A stretch of 64,000 nucleotides of DNA from Muricea muricata. Lineage: Eukaryota > Cnidaria > Anthozoa > Malacalcyonacea > Plexauridae. Positions within the stretch are counted from its first letter, which is position 1. Each line of letters starts with the position of its first letter. The notes under the pieces were generated by a model that worked only from the letters and a program-made list of their open reading frames with translations, was not told where the DNA came from and ran no database searches. Made by a program: the position numbers and the translations under genes. Below, piece after piece: positions 1-12,628 of the stretch. Location: NCBI GenBank assembly GCA_963855995.1, contig OY979723.1, positions 501,001 to 565,000 on the forward strand. Reading direction: 5' to 3'.

Positions 1-109
1 ATTTGGTCATGCTATGCAAATTTAAATCATTATCATTATTCACTTCTATAGAAATTAATTCCTTATACGGTCTATAAACACAGAAACATTTGCATTTGCA
101 TGACCAAAT
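1..109. repeat. Short inverted-repeat element in a phosphatase intron
   Basis: Positions 1-21 and 88-109 are near-perfect reverse complements: the left arm begins ATTTGGTCATG and the right arm ends CATGACCAAAT. They enclose about 65 bp of AT-rich DNA. The form suits a small MITE or a stem-loop. The element touches the window edge, so its left boundary and any target duplication are not visible. It lies in the intron between the WPD-loop exon and the missing P-loop exon. Confidence 0.5.
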
Positions 110-209
110 GTCGGGCTGGCTTCGCTACTGCACCGAGTTGCATCAAGTCTGTGAAAATCAGTTGCAAGTTGATAGATGAACACTTGCCGTAAGTATGGGA
201 GAGAAATAC

Positions 210-3200
210 CTGCAATGCACGACTATTGGTGGACTGTCTTCAGGTTGATATTCACGAACTAACTTGATCAATTTTATCAAAGGTAAAGTAGTTGGAGGGA
301 CACCATGATCGGGCCAAGCAGTGTAATGAAACTGGGTAATGGTTAGCTTCTCCTGAAAAAATACAACAACTATTTACAACATGAGTGACTGCATAAAATG
401 AGTGACGATGCATGTAAAATGCACCGAGAAAGGAAAGCGGGATCTAAAAATACGCCAGTGTCAGAGACGTAACTTGAGCGTAATTTCTTTGAAATCAAAT
501 CGATTTCAAAATAAATTCGTCGGAGGACACGAATATGTGAATAAATACCTCCCCCCTTCCCTAATTAACGCTCTAATAACGCCTCTTACCAATGTACATG
601 CTATGGCTTAAGGACGTGAAGACTTACGCCTTTAGATTCGGCAACCAATGTTCGCATCATGAAATCATTACCAACACCAATGCATCTATCCTGAATAACC
701 AAAATAATTACACGGTCAAAGTTTACACGAGATGACTAGTGGTAAAATTTTTGATATTCACGGGTATTTACGAGGCATACAAGGTATTTGCGAGGTATTG
801 TTTGGTATTTACGAGTGGTACTGATTTGTATTCACGGTTATTCACGAGGTTATTACTTACCGTTTTCACAACAATATCACCAAAAGTCAGTTTCTCTTTA
901 TCGTCAGTGTCACACCAATATTGCTGACATTTTCTCTAAAGTATTGGTATGAAAAAAAATGCGGAAAATGGGATGAGATGAAAATAACAGGAGCTGAGAG
1001 TGGAATAAAAAGGACACTAGAATAAAATGAGAATAAATTGAAAGAATGAATAAAATAGGAATGAGACGAACGAGAAGATGAGATAAGAACGAAATAAATG
1101 TTGAGGACGGCAGCTATATAAAAATGAGTTGAGCTAGACGTTTCATTTCAAAACCATGCCACACTCACATACGACGAGCTAACACGAGTAAATTTTGCTC
1201 AGTCGATAGTCACCGTATGTGACAAGCTTTAAGGAAATTATGTTCTCAACCATATTGTTGTGATAACTAATAGTATCTTACCTTTCCGTTTTCCACATCA
1301 CGACATAACATCACAACTATCTGGAAACGGCATAAAAAACATTCACTTGTTGAACAGTTTTTGAATTTTCCCGTCAATAATCAGAAAATTTATGCCTTGC
1401 CCTCAATCAAAATTGTGACATTCACCTGAGAAGATTGAAACGTTTTACCAAAAGTCGCCGGTTTCCTCACAAAGTACTCGGTTTTCCAAGCCCATATATA
1501 TGATTAGTAGTTTATCAGTAGTATTGCAAGTGCTGTAATTTAATTGGCTACTCTACTCGCTATCTATTGCTCAACAGATAACGAGTAGAAAAACCATAAT
1601 CTCTCTAGTGTATTTTTTCAATTCAGAGAAAATTTGTAATAGTTGCAAAAATGACTTAAAAGTCAATTACTTATTTCAGATTCTACTTTCTAATTAGATT
1701 ACTTGCTCTCGATTTGTATGCGTTGATAGTTGATTCGCATAGAAATCTTGAGCTGTAATCTAATTTGTTAAATAGAACTACCGTACCTTGACTTTATATG
1801 CCCACAGCATTCTCCAAAAATCATTAATTGTTTGTGGTAGAGGTCCTTGTGATGCAATATACACTTTTTCACCACGCACACCCTATAATTTCACCATGAT
1901 TATAGATATTACATGTGTAGTTGAAAAGTCTTCTAATCGATCACTAGACACTAGCTGATCTGATCAGTATAGCCACACACCTAATGAACTCCTATGCAAA
2001 GCAATTAGTTTCAAATTTCCAAATGCTTTGACATCATGTAGTTAGTAAGCCAAGCATTTAGAACCCATCCATAAAGACAAGTAAATTAGGTACGACAGGT
2101 AAATTAGCTACGAACACTTGTGGTTGTATAGGCTTTATAGGGGTACATGTATGTGATGTAACATAGATATCTTAATTAGATATAAACCTCAGAATTATCA
2201 ACAAAATTTCCCAATTTAGGCACAAGAAAACATATATTATATTGTAATCGATCATATATTTGTTAATGTTGTTAATATGTTTATGACAATAACATTGCTA
2301 AATGGAAACTGTATATACCTTGACAAAATTAGCATTTATATAATCTGAACCATCACTGCCAGTTGAAGGAAGTGTTACTCTGCTGTAATCAACTAAAACA
2401 AACAATTGTATAAAGATTGTAAAAATGCACCAGATAAGATAAATAATGAGCCATTTCCAAATTAAAAACCCAAAAGCAAGTACTGTGGATAAAAATGTAA
2501 AAGATATGCTTCGTTATCTCTTAGGAAAACCCTCAAAGACTGTTTGTACTATTTGTTGCATGTTTTGTGACAGTTGCTCTCTATTGCATTGCCACTAGTG
2601 AGACCCCTAAATAAGGACTATACTAGCAGAGATTTTGTTTTACATGCTTTTTGTCCACCATGCATAGCCGTCATTATGAATATGATCTAAAAGGTGGTGC
2701 ATGGATATTTGTAGGGCTTTGTGTACTTGCATGTGTTACCTTGCCTTCTAATGGCTTCCCTACCAAAATATCTGGCACAATCTCAGTAAAAAATGAAAAT
2801 ATATCTATGTGCTAAACAGCCCATACATACATGCTTTGTGGACTCAAATGGGGAACACCTAATTGCAAAAGAATTCAGCGCAATATCTGAAGGCTTGCAA
2901 GCTTAGTGCTATGCTGGAGCATTTGCACATGATGTTTCACCACAAAAATGTAATAGTGAAAAACAGCAATCATTTCTTACATGGCAAAATATCTTTGAAT
3001 CTGTTCTTAGGCCTGTTTACAGCAGATTCACCAGCCTTCGTTGCATATGTAGTGTTTCCTTTTGCTTTATACTTGAAGGACATATTTCTTAGTGCCTGTT
3101 AAAAAGACAAATAGGCAATTCATAATTAGTGACTTGCTACAGGGGTTGGTGTACTTCTTATCTTTACACAAGTACCATGAGGTGCTTAAAAGTAATATCA

Positions 3201-4696
3201 TGAAATGAGGAGCATTAGTCATTAAACCACCCCCTTGACGAAGGTCATTTATTAAAATTGATATAAGTCAAGTAGGCAGTTTAATGACTAATACTCCTCA
3301 TTTCATGATATTATGTAATTTTTGCATGAATTTCACCCAAATCAGTGTTCAGACACTGTCAATGATGTTGGTGGAGCATTATAAGACATTCTGTACTGAA
3401 GAGAATGTTGTGGCTTGTCGAAAAGATGCAATACCTAAAAATACCAGAAAGCACACATCTTGGGACAGTAAATGTCTATATCAGCAAGTAATGATAACAA
3501 TTAAATGTTTGTGTGTTTTTCAGTGCATAATTTTGTGATAATTTTGCTCAAAGTTTCCAGGTGATGTGGTAATACTGATGCAGCCCGTAGTGACATCAAC
3601 TGAGGTCGTATTAGTTCTGATATGACCTGTACATTTGACTGGGGGGGGGATTAGTTATTAATACAGCACAATAGAGCAATAGAAATTCATGCAAACATGA
3701 CACTACATAGGAAATACCACTGGGAAAAGCACCATAAACTCTGCATAATTTTTTCAGTTGTCCAAACATGTTTCGATCATGTTACCTGGTCAGTGTCGTT
3801 AGGACAATCCTGTCAAGCTTGTACAAGTTGTCAACAAGGCATTTAACACTTGGGAGAAGCAGTACAAACAAGTTGTTAACCTGTCGACAGATTGGCTGTG
3901 ATATAGGTTGTGACATTTTTATGCGACTGTGCACATGGCTAGTGATGTTTGAGTTTCAATTCCTTCCCACACTTGAATTTCAAATCCTTGCATTTTCGAG
4001 AGAATGTTAATTTGGCCACACTATCTATGCAAATTTTATCATATTCTATGAGGGGGAGCATGCAGTTCTTTTGCCAGGTCCAATAAAGCAGACTTGGCCA
4101 GTAATTATGGTCTGAATTTAGCAAACATATGACCTCTTAATTTTGTTGCTTTCGGCATGTATTCCAATTTTGAACAAGCAGAAAAACACCTTTGTATTGA
4201 GTGACTTAATTAAACCCATTTGGAAGAATTGTTTAAAACATCTTCAAAAATCACCAATTCCTAAAAAAATCTTACATTTAGAGTAAACACATCAACACTT
4301 AGAACTACTAGAGCAAAAATCCTGCTGTGCTGTGATAAAAAAACTAGGCAGTTCATTCAACCTACTGAAGTTACCTATTCCCGACCAGATATTTAAAACT
4401 ACCATATTTCGGAACTACATTTTCGTGTAATAACCAGAAATTAGAAAAGTTGTTAGCTATTAATGTATTGGAATCTAAAATATTCGCTCAATTAAACCAC
4501 AAAATATACGTGATATTCAAGGCACGTTAACGACACCAGACGACTTTAACATACACTTTATTATCAAAACATAACTTGACCAAATCCATTATACCTGAAA
4601 TTCCCGTGCAAATCCGGACTCGCCATTCTGATCCAAGTCTTCGAGAGCTTCTATTCGCTTCTCAAACTGTTTAAAACTCGGCTCAATCGAAGCCAT
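210..4696 (-). CDS. PTPN12: PTP-PEST-type non-receptor tyrosine phosphatase, 5' part (eight exons, 3' end off window)
   Basis: Minus-strand exons: 4696-4595, 3095-2981, 2392-2319, 1882-1787, 1320-1282, 935-861, 690-628 and 352-210. They join in one frame (707 nt, about 236 residues) with GT-AG borders. The start ATG (4696) is followed by a family-typical N-terminal helix (FEKRIEALE, then [10 protein letters not shown]). Visible PTP motifs: DYINANF (phosphotyrosine loop, residues 89-95), [18 protein letters not shown], a degenerate [12 protein letters not shown] (family usually VMACREFEMGK), a KCxxYW motif (144-149), the WPDHG loop (201-205), and VHC ending in the codon that splits the catalytic HCS motif (Cys 235). 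The rest of the P-loop lies beyond position 1. The family dephosphorylates cytoskeletal and adhesion adaptors in the cytosol. The N-terminus favours PTPN12/18/22 over other PTPs; which of the three cannot be told without the PEST tail. Confidence 0.9.
3193..3313. repeat. 121-bp inverted-repeat element (MITE-like) in phosphatase intron 1
   Basis: The left arm (about 3193-3227) begins TAATATCATGAAATGAGG. The right arm (about 3280-3313) is its reverse complement with one mismatch. Arms of about 34 bp flank roughly 53 bp. No transposase is present, so this is a non-autonomous element or its relic. The outermost TA/TA bases could be a target duplication, but that is a guess. Confidence 0.6.
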
Positions 4697-6470
4697 CTTG
4701 CCTTGAGTTCCAGCCCAAATTATGGCAGCTTCTTATAACAGATCATTACGAAAGCGAAATAAATCCGTTTATAACACTTTATTTGGAACGAGAGGCATTC
4801 TACTGACACATTATCCTTCGAAAAAGGTAAAGATGCCAAACATATTCAATAAATATATTTATTTCATCTGTCAGCATCAGGAAATGAACCAGATTTTGGA
4901 CTATTTGGTTTACTAATTAATTTCATTAAGTTAATAATTGAGACATCAATAATTTATTATAATTATGTGAAAGTAATAAAACGTGTTTCATATCCCGCAT
5001 TTTCATTGGTCGCCCACACTTTCGGAGTTGACCGGAAAGCATTTATTAATTCATCAAGATCTCTCTCCTACACAAAGCTTACATGAGGTTTTTCGGGATT
5101 TTGTCTTTAATTGGTGCAAAACCCTGGGACTAAGTCCTTTTTTGTTGCCTTCCCATCACTCCCTGTGTGCTCACTACACTCAGCGCCAAACGTCATGTAA
5201 TAAAAGCTTATAAAAGAGCTTATAAAAAAGCTCCTACCCCCGAATTTGTGTTCAGCTCCCAAGTTTGTCCCCCCAAGCTATAATGCTTCGCAATTTCTCT
5301 GAGTTTCAAAAATTATGGCCTATCTATTGGCAATCATTAGTATCTAATCAATCCCCCCCCCAAAAAGCCCATTTTATTTTGCTTAGCGACAAGACCAGGG
5401 ACACCACAATAGCGTGAGCAAATTACTGGAACCAAACCCCTAGAAACTGCAGTAATTCATTGTTGGAAAATATAAGTTTTTCACTACCCGAAACCATATA
5501 AACAGATTCGACGTTATACCGCTTCGCCGGGGTGGTGAAAGAACCTCTTTCGTGTACTGCAGTCTGTACTAGCCTGTATTTTTGAAATCAAGTCTGCCAG
5601 ATATTCACAGCCAGAGTGGCTATCTTATGTCACGTGTTTCTGAAGGCAATTTTTAGCACAGATGCAGTTACAAAATAAAGCTAACTTTGGACACCAGAAT
5701 CTGACCAAGTCTAGCGCACGCGAACCAAAGGTACATGTTTACAAACTTTCAATAAAAAAGATGATCTCCTAAAATGCAGGAAATGAATCTTAAACATTGG
5801 AATTTAAAAAAAAAATCGGCCCCCATACATAGGTACGGTCGTCAAGTAGTGCATACACTAATTCTAATCTGGTTGCAAAGTTGGGAGATTTTCAAGTAGA
5901 GACAAATGGATGCTTTAAACTTTGTTTGTGTCCATCCCATGACTGACATCACGCCTGTTTTTCAGTATTGTTTGAAGAGACCATTGGCGTTTTTGGTTCA
6001 GACAACTCTTCCATACTCAGAAACAAAGCGAACATCTTTGTCTGAAAGTTATCAAATATCAAACTTTCAGATATAATCGCATAATACCTTTTAAGAGACC
6101 ACCCTATATTATCTTTGACATATCCCGTTGCGAGACTTGCCAATTTTATTTACTAAGTTGTCATGTTTGCAGTCTATCATCAGATAAAGATATCGCAGAC
6201 ATTGAATGGACAAAACACCCCCATCCAACTAAAGTTTTCATGCTATTTTTTCTTTAATGCTCTTTAATAATGGCCTCAGGAAATCCTCGCCAAAACACTT
6301 TTAAGTGTTAAAACATTTGAGACGATTTATTCATCTTGTACTTGAACTATCAAAGCAAACTGACTGACAATAAATTATGCATTTGTCTCTCGTTCTCTAA
6401 ACCAAAAATTTAATCAACTGATTTTTATTTACAAATGTTGCATCACCGATGCTATATAGTACACATTGTA
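4697..6470. other. Intergenic region upstream of the phosphatase gene
   Basis: This 1.8-kb stretch should hold the phosphatase promoter and 5' UTR. I see no convincing gene. A 64-codon ORF at 4722-4916 begins 25 bp from the phosphatase ATG on the other strand but resembles nothing. A short degenerate repeat of an AAGCTTATAAA-like unit lies at about 5204-5233. Confidence 0.4.
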
Positions 6471-6472
6471 TA

Positions 6473-6842
6473 CAGGGTGTCCCCAAAAAACCCAAAAACT
6501 ATTGAAAATGATCTATTGTTAGAATTTCAATGCCTAGCACTAAATTGAACCTACGAGTGGATAAACTATTCACATAACCGTCATAATTAATAGAAATACC
6601 CATTGTTAACCATTTTTATGCAAGACAAAGAAACTAAACCTACGAGTGCATATTAAAAATACAATCAAATTTTATGCATGGGTTATTTTAGCCTACCTAT
6701 TCAATTTGGTTTTTATCAATATTCCCATGAGCAAAACAAACGTACTTTACAAAGATATTTTAATTCTTTAACAAGTGCTAGGGTATTCAAATGTTAACAA
6801 TAGGTGATTTCAATAGTTTTTGGGGTTTTTTGGGACACCCTG
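6473..6842. mobile_element. 370-bp Tc1/mariner-like MITE with TA target duplication
   Basis: The element begins CAGGGTGTCCCCAAAAAA and ends with the reverse complement (TTTTTTGGGACACCCTG). The terminal inverted repeats extend to about 37 bp, through an ACCCAAAAACTATTGAAA-like segment. TA stands at both borders (6471-6472 and 6843-6844), the classic Tc1/mariner target. The inside is AT-rich, codes for nothing, and has two CCTACGAGTG motifs. It would be moved by a transposase supplied elsewhere. It sits 60 bp past the stop codon of the CH-domain gene and may contribute to that gene's 3' UTR. Confidence 0.85.
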
Positions 6843-6901
6843 TACACGAAATCTATATATTACTTATACCAAGTCTATATAATTCCTTTCCTAATTTTAC
6901 C

Positions 6902-7432
6902 CTACCAGACCTCTGTAACAACGTTTTCCTGTTTAGCGTGTTCATTCTCAGTTGAACTCTGTCCTCGTTGTAAAGTAGTTGGAAATAACGCCAACTTTAC
7001 TACGATTCCTCTTATGTGTTCAATATCGCCCGTGGCTATGAGGTCTGCTGAAAATTCACCAGCTCTTATGACCCCTTTGGCTTCCATTAAATTCAAAGCT
7101 ACCCTGACTTTTACCAAACTTAAACAACGCGAATCGTCCATTTCGCCGAACACGAACTCGTGTCTTGATCTGTTCGAGCTTTTCAAACAATTGTCAACTA
7201 ATTGTAACAGCGAAGTTCCCTTGGCCAAATCTGCCAGAGACTCGATGTGGTAATTAGGGTCCTTAATTTTGCTGTTCACCCACTGAATGTGCGACGAGAA
7301 GTCTTCTTCGTCTTTTTGTGCTGCAAACATTCGCCGTCCGCAGGCGAGAGGCATTAAAAATCCGTAACGAATAGACGAAAATAACCATCTTGCAGGGCGG
7401 AATAAGACTTTGGGTTTACGTGAATTATACAT
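6902..7432 (-). CDS. Calponin-homology (CH) domain protein, single exon
   Basis: 176 residues from the ATG at 7432 to a TAG at 6904-6902. Residues about 46-152 follow the CH pattern: first helix HIQWVNSKI, then ADLAKGTSLLQLVDNCL, then VALNLMEAKGVI and ATGDIEHIRGIVVKLAL. These match the helices of actin-binding CH domains such as those of alpha-actinin and filamin. I cannot assign a subfamily. CH domains usually bind actin or act in cytoskeletal signalling; a lone CH domain often does not bind actin, so the role is open. The frame stays open about 38 codons upstream of this ATG, to a TAG near 7545, so the exon could start earlier by splicing. The next in-frame Met is residue 27. The C-terminal tail (about 153-176) is polar and probably disordered. 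Confidence 0.6.
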   Translation of the reverse strand: MYNSRKPKVLFRPARWLFSSIRYGFLMPLACGRRMFAAQKDEEDFSSHIQWVNSKIKDPNYHIESLADLAKGTSLLQLVDNCLKSSNRSRHEFVFGEMDDSRCLSLVKVRVALNLMEAKGVIRAGEFSADLIATGDIEHIRGIVVKLALFPTTLQRGQSSTENEHAKQENVVTEVW

Positions 7433-7545
7433 TTCGTATAAATGTTTCCAGTTCAGTTCTGCCAACGTTTTTACTTTCACCAATATCTTAAAATCCCCAA
7501 TTAAACCTCTTCCAAAGCACAGCTTAATGTGTGACCTTCGATATA

Positions 7546-10500
7546 AATCGATCTACGTTCACGATTTAGCAACAAAAACCACTTGCTTTATAATTTGATC
7601 TGGCAGTCTCAAGACACGACTTCAATACCGAATACCATACGTATTAAGTTTACCAACTCCGACAAGTGATTGATCTCGATTGGTCCTAACCACTTTGAAG
7701 CAGTACAATGTTCTTTATAAAGTGCACAAATTGATCCAGAAACTCAAAACAACCGAATTAAAGTACTGTGTTCGTTCGTCGACAGGCAGACAGTCTCTTC
7801 ATAAACAAATGTGTACTTTACAAAATATTCCCTAATTCCGTCCCAGCACGAGTCTTTGGAATCAATCAACACTGAAGTTACTACGTCAGCTTGTTTTTCC
7901 TCTCGTTTTCAAATTACTCGTCAGCGATTTGTTATCTTCAAATTTCTGATTGTTTTTGACTGTATTCACTGTACTAAGACTGCCCACGTCGTTCTATCGT
8001 TCTATCTTCGCTTTCAGTCTGCTCTGTATGGTCAAAATTGACAGGCGAAGTTGCTCGTCAATATCTCAGATCCAAATTGAGGCTGACAGCTTGAAGATGC
8101 ACCCAAGTATATTAATATATTTTATACAGTACCAGCAATCCCTGCCACAGCACCGCGGGAACTCGTTTCGCCGCCGAATGCTGCTGGGCTCCTCGTTTAG
8201 AAATTTGTATCGACAACAAAATTTTGACTTTGTACAGGAATTAACTCTTCTAAATCGTCCTGCTGTAAGCGACGTAGCGTTAACGCCAATATTTCGCTTT
8301 AATTCCGCGACATTTCGCTTTCTAAGCAAGTTTGAAGTGTCGAGATCAACACAGTCTTTCGATTCGCACTTTCAGCTGCTAAGCTCTTTAACAGCCAAAG
8401 GTCAGCGACGGCCGATTGAAGACTCGCGGTTGACACAAGTACAATTTGTCCTCAATTTTTGCGTGACTGTATTTTAGAGAAGTCAATAAATACTTCCTTA
8501 ATAAGTACTATTCAGCCGTCTTTAAGAGTTGCCAAGAAAATTTAAATAAACAAAGTGGTTGTGTGATTAATGAATCGTCACGTCACTATACCTTTATCTG
8601 TGATCTGCATGATATTTGGTTGCACAGTATTAAATATACGTTCCTTGGACATACATGGTTTAAAACGGATTAGGAGAGCTATGTCAACCTGACCTCGGAA
8701 AGAGAGGTTAAATGAGCTTTCCTAGTAAACACCATTCTTTGGTCTCAAGAATTTACAAAATGTTTGGCAAGCCAAGAGCCGCCACGGTTGCACGTAATTT
8801 ACTGAATACTAAAGTATGAGCTTATTCTTTTCTGCACGAATACAATTTCTCAATGTTCCAGCGAGATTTACGAAGCAATGTATCGGGAAATGCAACGTTC
8901 AAGTGGCAATTACTGTCCTTGGGGGATTGTAAAAACTTAATGATTTATTACATTAAGAGTTTTTTGAAACAGATTTGTGGTTCCGAGTGTTTTTCTTGTT
9001 GCGTCCTGTTTCGGCGTTGAAATTATAGTAACACGATCTCGTCACATCCGATAGCGGGATAAATATATATAAATGCCACCTGCCAGACAGCACGCAGTTC
9101 TGGACACTTTCAATTAGGTCGGACCAGAACTCAATTAAAATCTTTACCGGTGGAAGTGTTTATTCGCTTCGCCCAAAACATCTGAAAGTACGTAAATAGG
9201 TTGGACCCAGGCTACCGCCTGCCATTAACAGCGGAATAAAACAACGGGGAAATTTGTGAAATGAATTTCTAAACTAAGACCAGGCGACCAGCCCAGTTCC
9301 ACGAAATGCAATGAAATTAAGTTTTGAAAGACGGGTCTTAAATGGTGGAAGTGATTCTAAAAATTAAGATTTGCAAGTTGTGGTTTTTCCTTCCCATCTC
9401 TCTACACATACTTTCGATAGCAGCGGGAACCAACAATTCAAAAGCCAGTTAGCTGTTTTAACTCTGGGTTAACTTAAAATTTCAAGCCAATTTTCTAGCA
9501 GCTTGATTATAAACCTGAGAACATTTCTTCAGAAATATCGTCTGGATCAAAAATGGTTTCGCTTTCTGTTTTTTTTTTGGAACAAGCAGGTGTGTTGAAT
9601 TAGACTGGGTTGTATATAGCGCTTCTACACTCAAGCTAGAATATGATCAATATAAACTTTTTAAGAATTTAGATACAAACTATGAATAATCTCTGTCCAC
9701 AGTATCAAAATATGAACAAATAATATCATCAAAAGTGCCGGGTTGCCATTGACTGATACTAACATGGTTTGTAAGTGGTTGGTTATAACAATAAAAGATA
9801 ATAAGTTACAGAAATTGATTTGTCTAAAGAACGAGTCACAAGCATTGATGCCTTTTGTTTTAGAAGGCCCTGAATCTCAAAGTCTCGTGTAGGTAGTATA
9901 TTCATCCTAAAATATGTGGTGCAACTGTAATGCAACTGTTCTGAACTATCGCACATGACAATGTCTAAAATTATCCCACACCATCAGAGCAATAATAAAA
10001 TAATTGAAATACAGGCCTTTTCAGAACATATATGCATATGAATGCATATTATAAATATGTACATATATAGTTTGTTTTGACAGTAAAACAATCCATTATT
10101 GACATTCTTCACTTCTCATGTCATTTTATTTCTATTTTCAAATATTTCTAATTTCACGTCTGCACCGTGTTGTGTTCTAGAAATTCTGTGCCGACAAAAG
10201 ATTTTTAAAGCGGATGAGATTATTCACATCCAGAATTCACACCTTCATCCGCCCGCTGATGCGTGGGTGTTGCGAGTGTTTCCTGCGGGTTAACCCACAA
10301 TATTCTCAGCTGTTGATATCATGACCCGTTTTTGGAAAGGAATGGAAAAAAGAGTGTTTTTCCCCAAGCAAAGAAAAATCCACAATTTATTCATGCAAAC
10401 GAACGACCATACTTTAAATTTGTGGTCAACACAATCCTTGACGTCATGTGGAGACAATGTCGTGGAATGGTGCATATTATGTTAATTAATCTCGCCAACA

Positions 10501-11420
10501 TGCAGCCAGACACACATCGATGACGTCAAAGGGTCGATCCTGGAATGCAAGCGATTATCTCGTTTCGTTTGTTCAAGATGTCGGTGATGTAGTTCAGGAA
10601 ATATTTTAAGCATTCATATTATACCAAGATTATGTCGCTTTTTAGTGGTTTATTAATGATGCGCTAAAGAAACTCTGCTGAAATACACGACTAAGTTTAT
10701 ACATTGCTGACCAGGAATTTGTCCAGAGAAGACTTTCTATCGTGTGACAAACTGACACACTGAGAAACTGATTTATTAGCGAATGGATAGGCAGAAAAGC
10801 AGCTAACATAGTGACGTGAATTTACCAGAAACTAAATTCATGATTAGCAGATATTTCAATGATTTAGTCTTAGAAATAGAATTTACTTTTAATGTGAGTT
10901 TTGTTTTCTTAGTAAATAGGATATTTATATATTTATATTTTTATGTATTTAGCTATTTATATGTATCTAATCCCATAAAAAATCCGCTTAGGAAGTCAGT
11001 GGTACTGTCATTCTGTAAATATTTTATTACTTTGGCGATCGAGTGCTTATAGTTTTATCCTTCTAGAAGGATGAAAAATATATATGAAATGTATAATGAA
11101 AATAACAGGTCTACCCATTAATGCTTATGATCGATGTTATGCAGTCTGACTTGATATTTTCAGATGATCCGACAACCAGCCCATGTCAAAGGTTTACCAT
11201 AATGAGTTAATTTCGCAACAGTCAGCACCAAGCAAGTGAAGGACAATATATAAGAAACAAATCACAGACAAGTATAATTTCAGTATATTCCAAAACGTTA
11301 TTACGTTAATCACAAAACATGATCATTTTAGATTGTTATTTTCCCAAAGGATTAAATTTCGAATAAGGCTTAGTCTAGCAACAATTACGTCATTATTTAA
11401 ACTGTCACGATTAACTAACA
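7546..11420. other. Intergenic, no recognised gene
   Basis: Nearly 4 kb without recognisable coding sequence. An ORF from an ATG at 8028 to 8477 on the plus strand (149 codons) has no family resemblance. A TATA-like string (ATAAATATATATAAAT) lies near 9059-9075, with a possible donor (GTACGT) at about 9189; this could be a noncoding first exon of the downstream zinc transporter, but nothing tests it here. Around 10030-10075 there is an AT-rich partly palindromic stretch (GCATATGAATGCATAT). Confidence 0.3.
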
Positions 11421-11464
11421 CTCGATGTAGGAAAAATGAACAAAAGCTTTTACTACAGCCAGAA

Positions 11465-11738
11465 AGAGGATCCTAAAATTAGTAGAATTGCAGAGTTTAG
11501 TGGCGAAATGTTGTAAAATACGAAAAATATAGTTTTGTGACGTTTGCAAATTTTGTGCATATTTGTATTGCACGCGAAAAAAGTTACCATTTTCGCGGCA
11601 ATTTCAGCTCAAAAATGGTAACTTTTTCCGCGCGTAATGCAAATATATACAAAATTCGCAAAATTCGCGGCTATATTTTCCGTATTTTACAACATTTCGC
11701 CACCAAAATTTGCAACTCTACTAATTTTAAGATGCTCT
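11465..11738. mobile_element. Fold-back (long inverted repeat) element, copy 1
   Basis: The left arm starts AGAGGATCCTAAAATTAG and the right arm ends CTAATTTTAAGATGCTCT. The arms pair for most of about 270 bp, down to a centre near 11600 (AAAGTTACCATTTTCGCG against its complement). Weaker pairing continues outward to about 11420 and 11785. A second copy lies at 17462-17725. No transposase is present. A 79-codon ORF across it is a product of the hairpin and not a gene. Confidence 0.75.
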
Positions 11739-11785
11739 CTCTAACTGTGGTTAAAGATTTCGTTTTTCCAGCCTAGTTCGATTTT

Positions 11786-12628
11786 TGGGCTATTATGCAA
11801 ATTGTCCATTCAGATGCTAAGCTATAGTTTAGAAAAAATCTCGTTATCCAAGACATCTTTTCTCTCACGTTGCAAAAGTCTATTGTGCACGTGATAGAAA
11901 TCAGGCAGTCACGCGGGACTTTTATTTCCTGAAATAATCTTGTGTAGATCATGAGACTTGTGCGGTTTCCGGTCAATAGGAAGCTGATGAGCACGTGATT
12001 GCGTAATGTAGGAGGAAAATGCAAATCACATACACGTGAAGGCATGCAGGCAGGAACGCGGGTTATGCTAATTTGGTGTGTAATTTTTGCCAGTTTTCAT
12101 ATGATTTGTGCGTGGTGATAGTCAGCTATTACTTTGCATGAAAGAAAGACAAAAGACTGATTTTTTTTAAAGTAAAAATGCTAAATATCCCCTGTATAGA
12201 TGCCTCAATATCTAACACCCGCATACAGCCCAATTTTTGGGATCTACTTGTGGATGATCCGATTTTTCCAATATAATATATTTTTAGCAGACAAAGTCAA
12301 CAGACAAAATAGAAAATATTTGAGCATTTCTTTAGTAATCAGGCTTTTCACCGTGGATACCACTTCAATTTCGTCTCGTGTTTCTGTTTTCTACTGTGCT
12401 TTATCGGTGAGTTTCATAACGCATTCATTTTGGTCTCCATTTCGTTTGTATCGTATATAATATTTTTACAATATCGTAATTTTAAATAACAATATGCCGG
12501 TGAAAACACTTTAGGCATAGCTTGTGATTTACTTCAGTTTATTTTATTGTTCTTGCTGTATTTTGTGTATTTTGTTTACGTTTTGCCGAGTCGTTGTATC
12601 TTTTAAAATTGGCAATATATCAATTTGT
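11786..12628. other. Intergenic, nothing recognised
   Basis: I see no gene, RNA or defined repeat. Short ORFs here (for example 12200-12460) have no family features. Confidence 0.3.

Noticed and set aside
4722-4916. 64-codon ORF starting beside the phosphatase ATG, a possible divergent gene
   Set aside because: No domain and no splice context; more likely promoter or 5' UTR sequence of the phosphatase.
9059-9189. TATA box and first noncoding exon for ZnT1
   Set aside because: Only a TATA-like string and a GTACGT; 3.7 kb from the start codon, with nothing to tie them together.
11537-11776. 79-codon ORF, and its counterpart at 17560-17802
   Set aside because: Both lie within the fold-back elements and arise from the hairpin sequence; no protein family.
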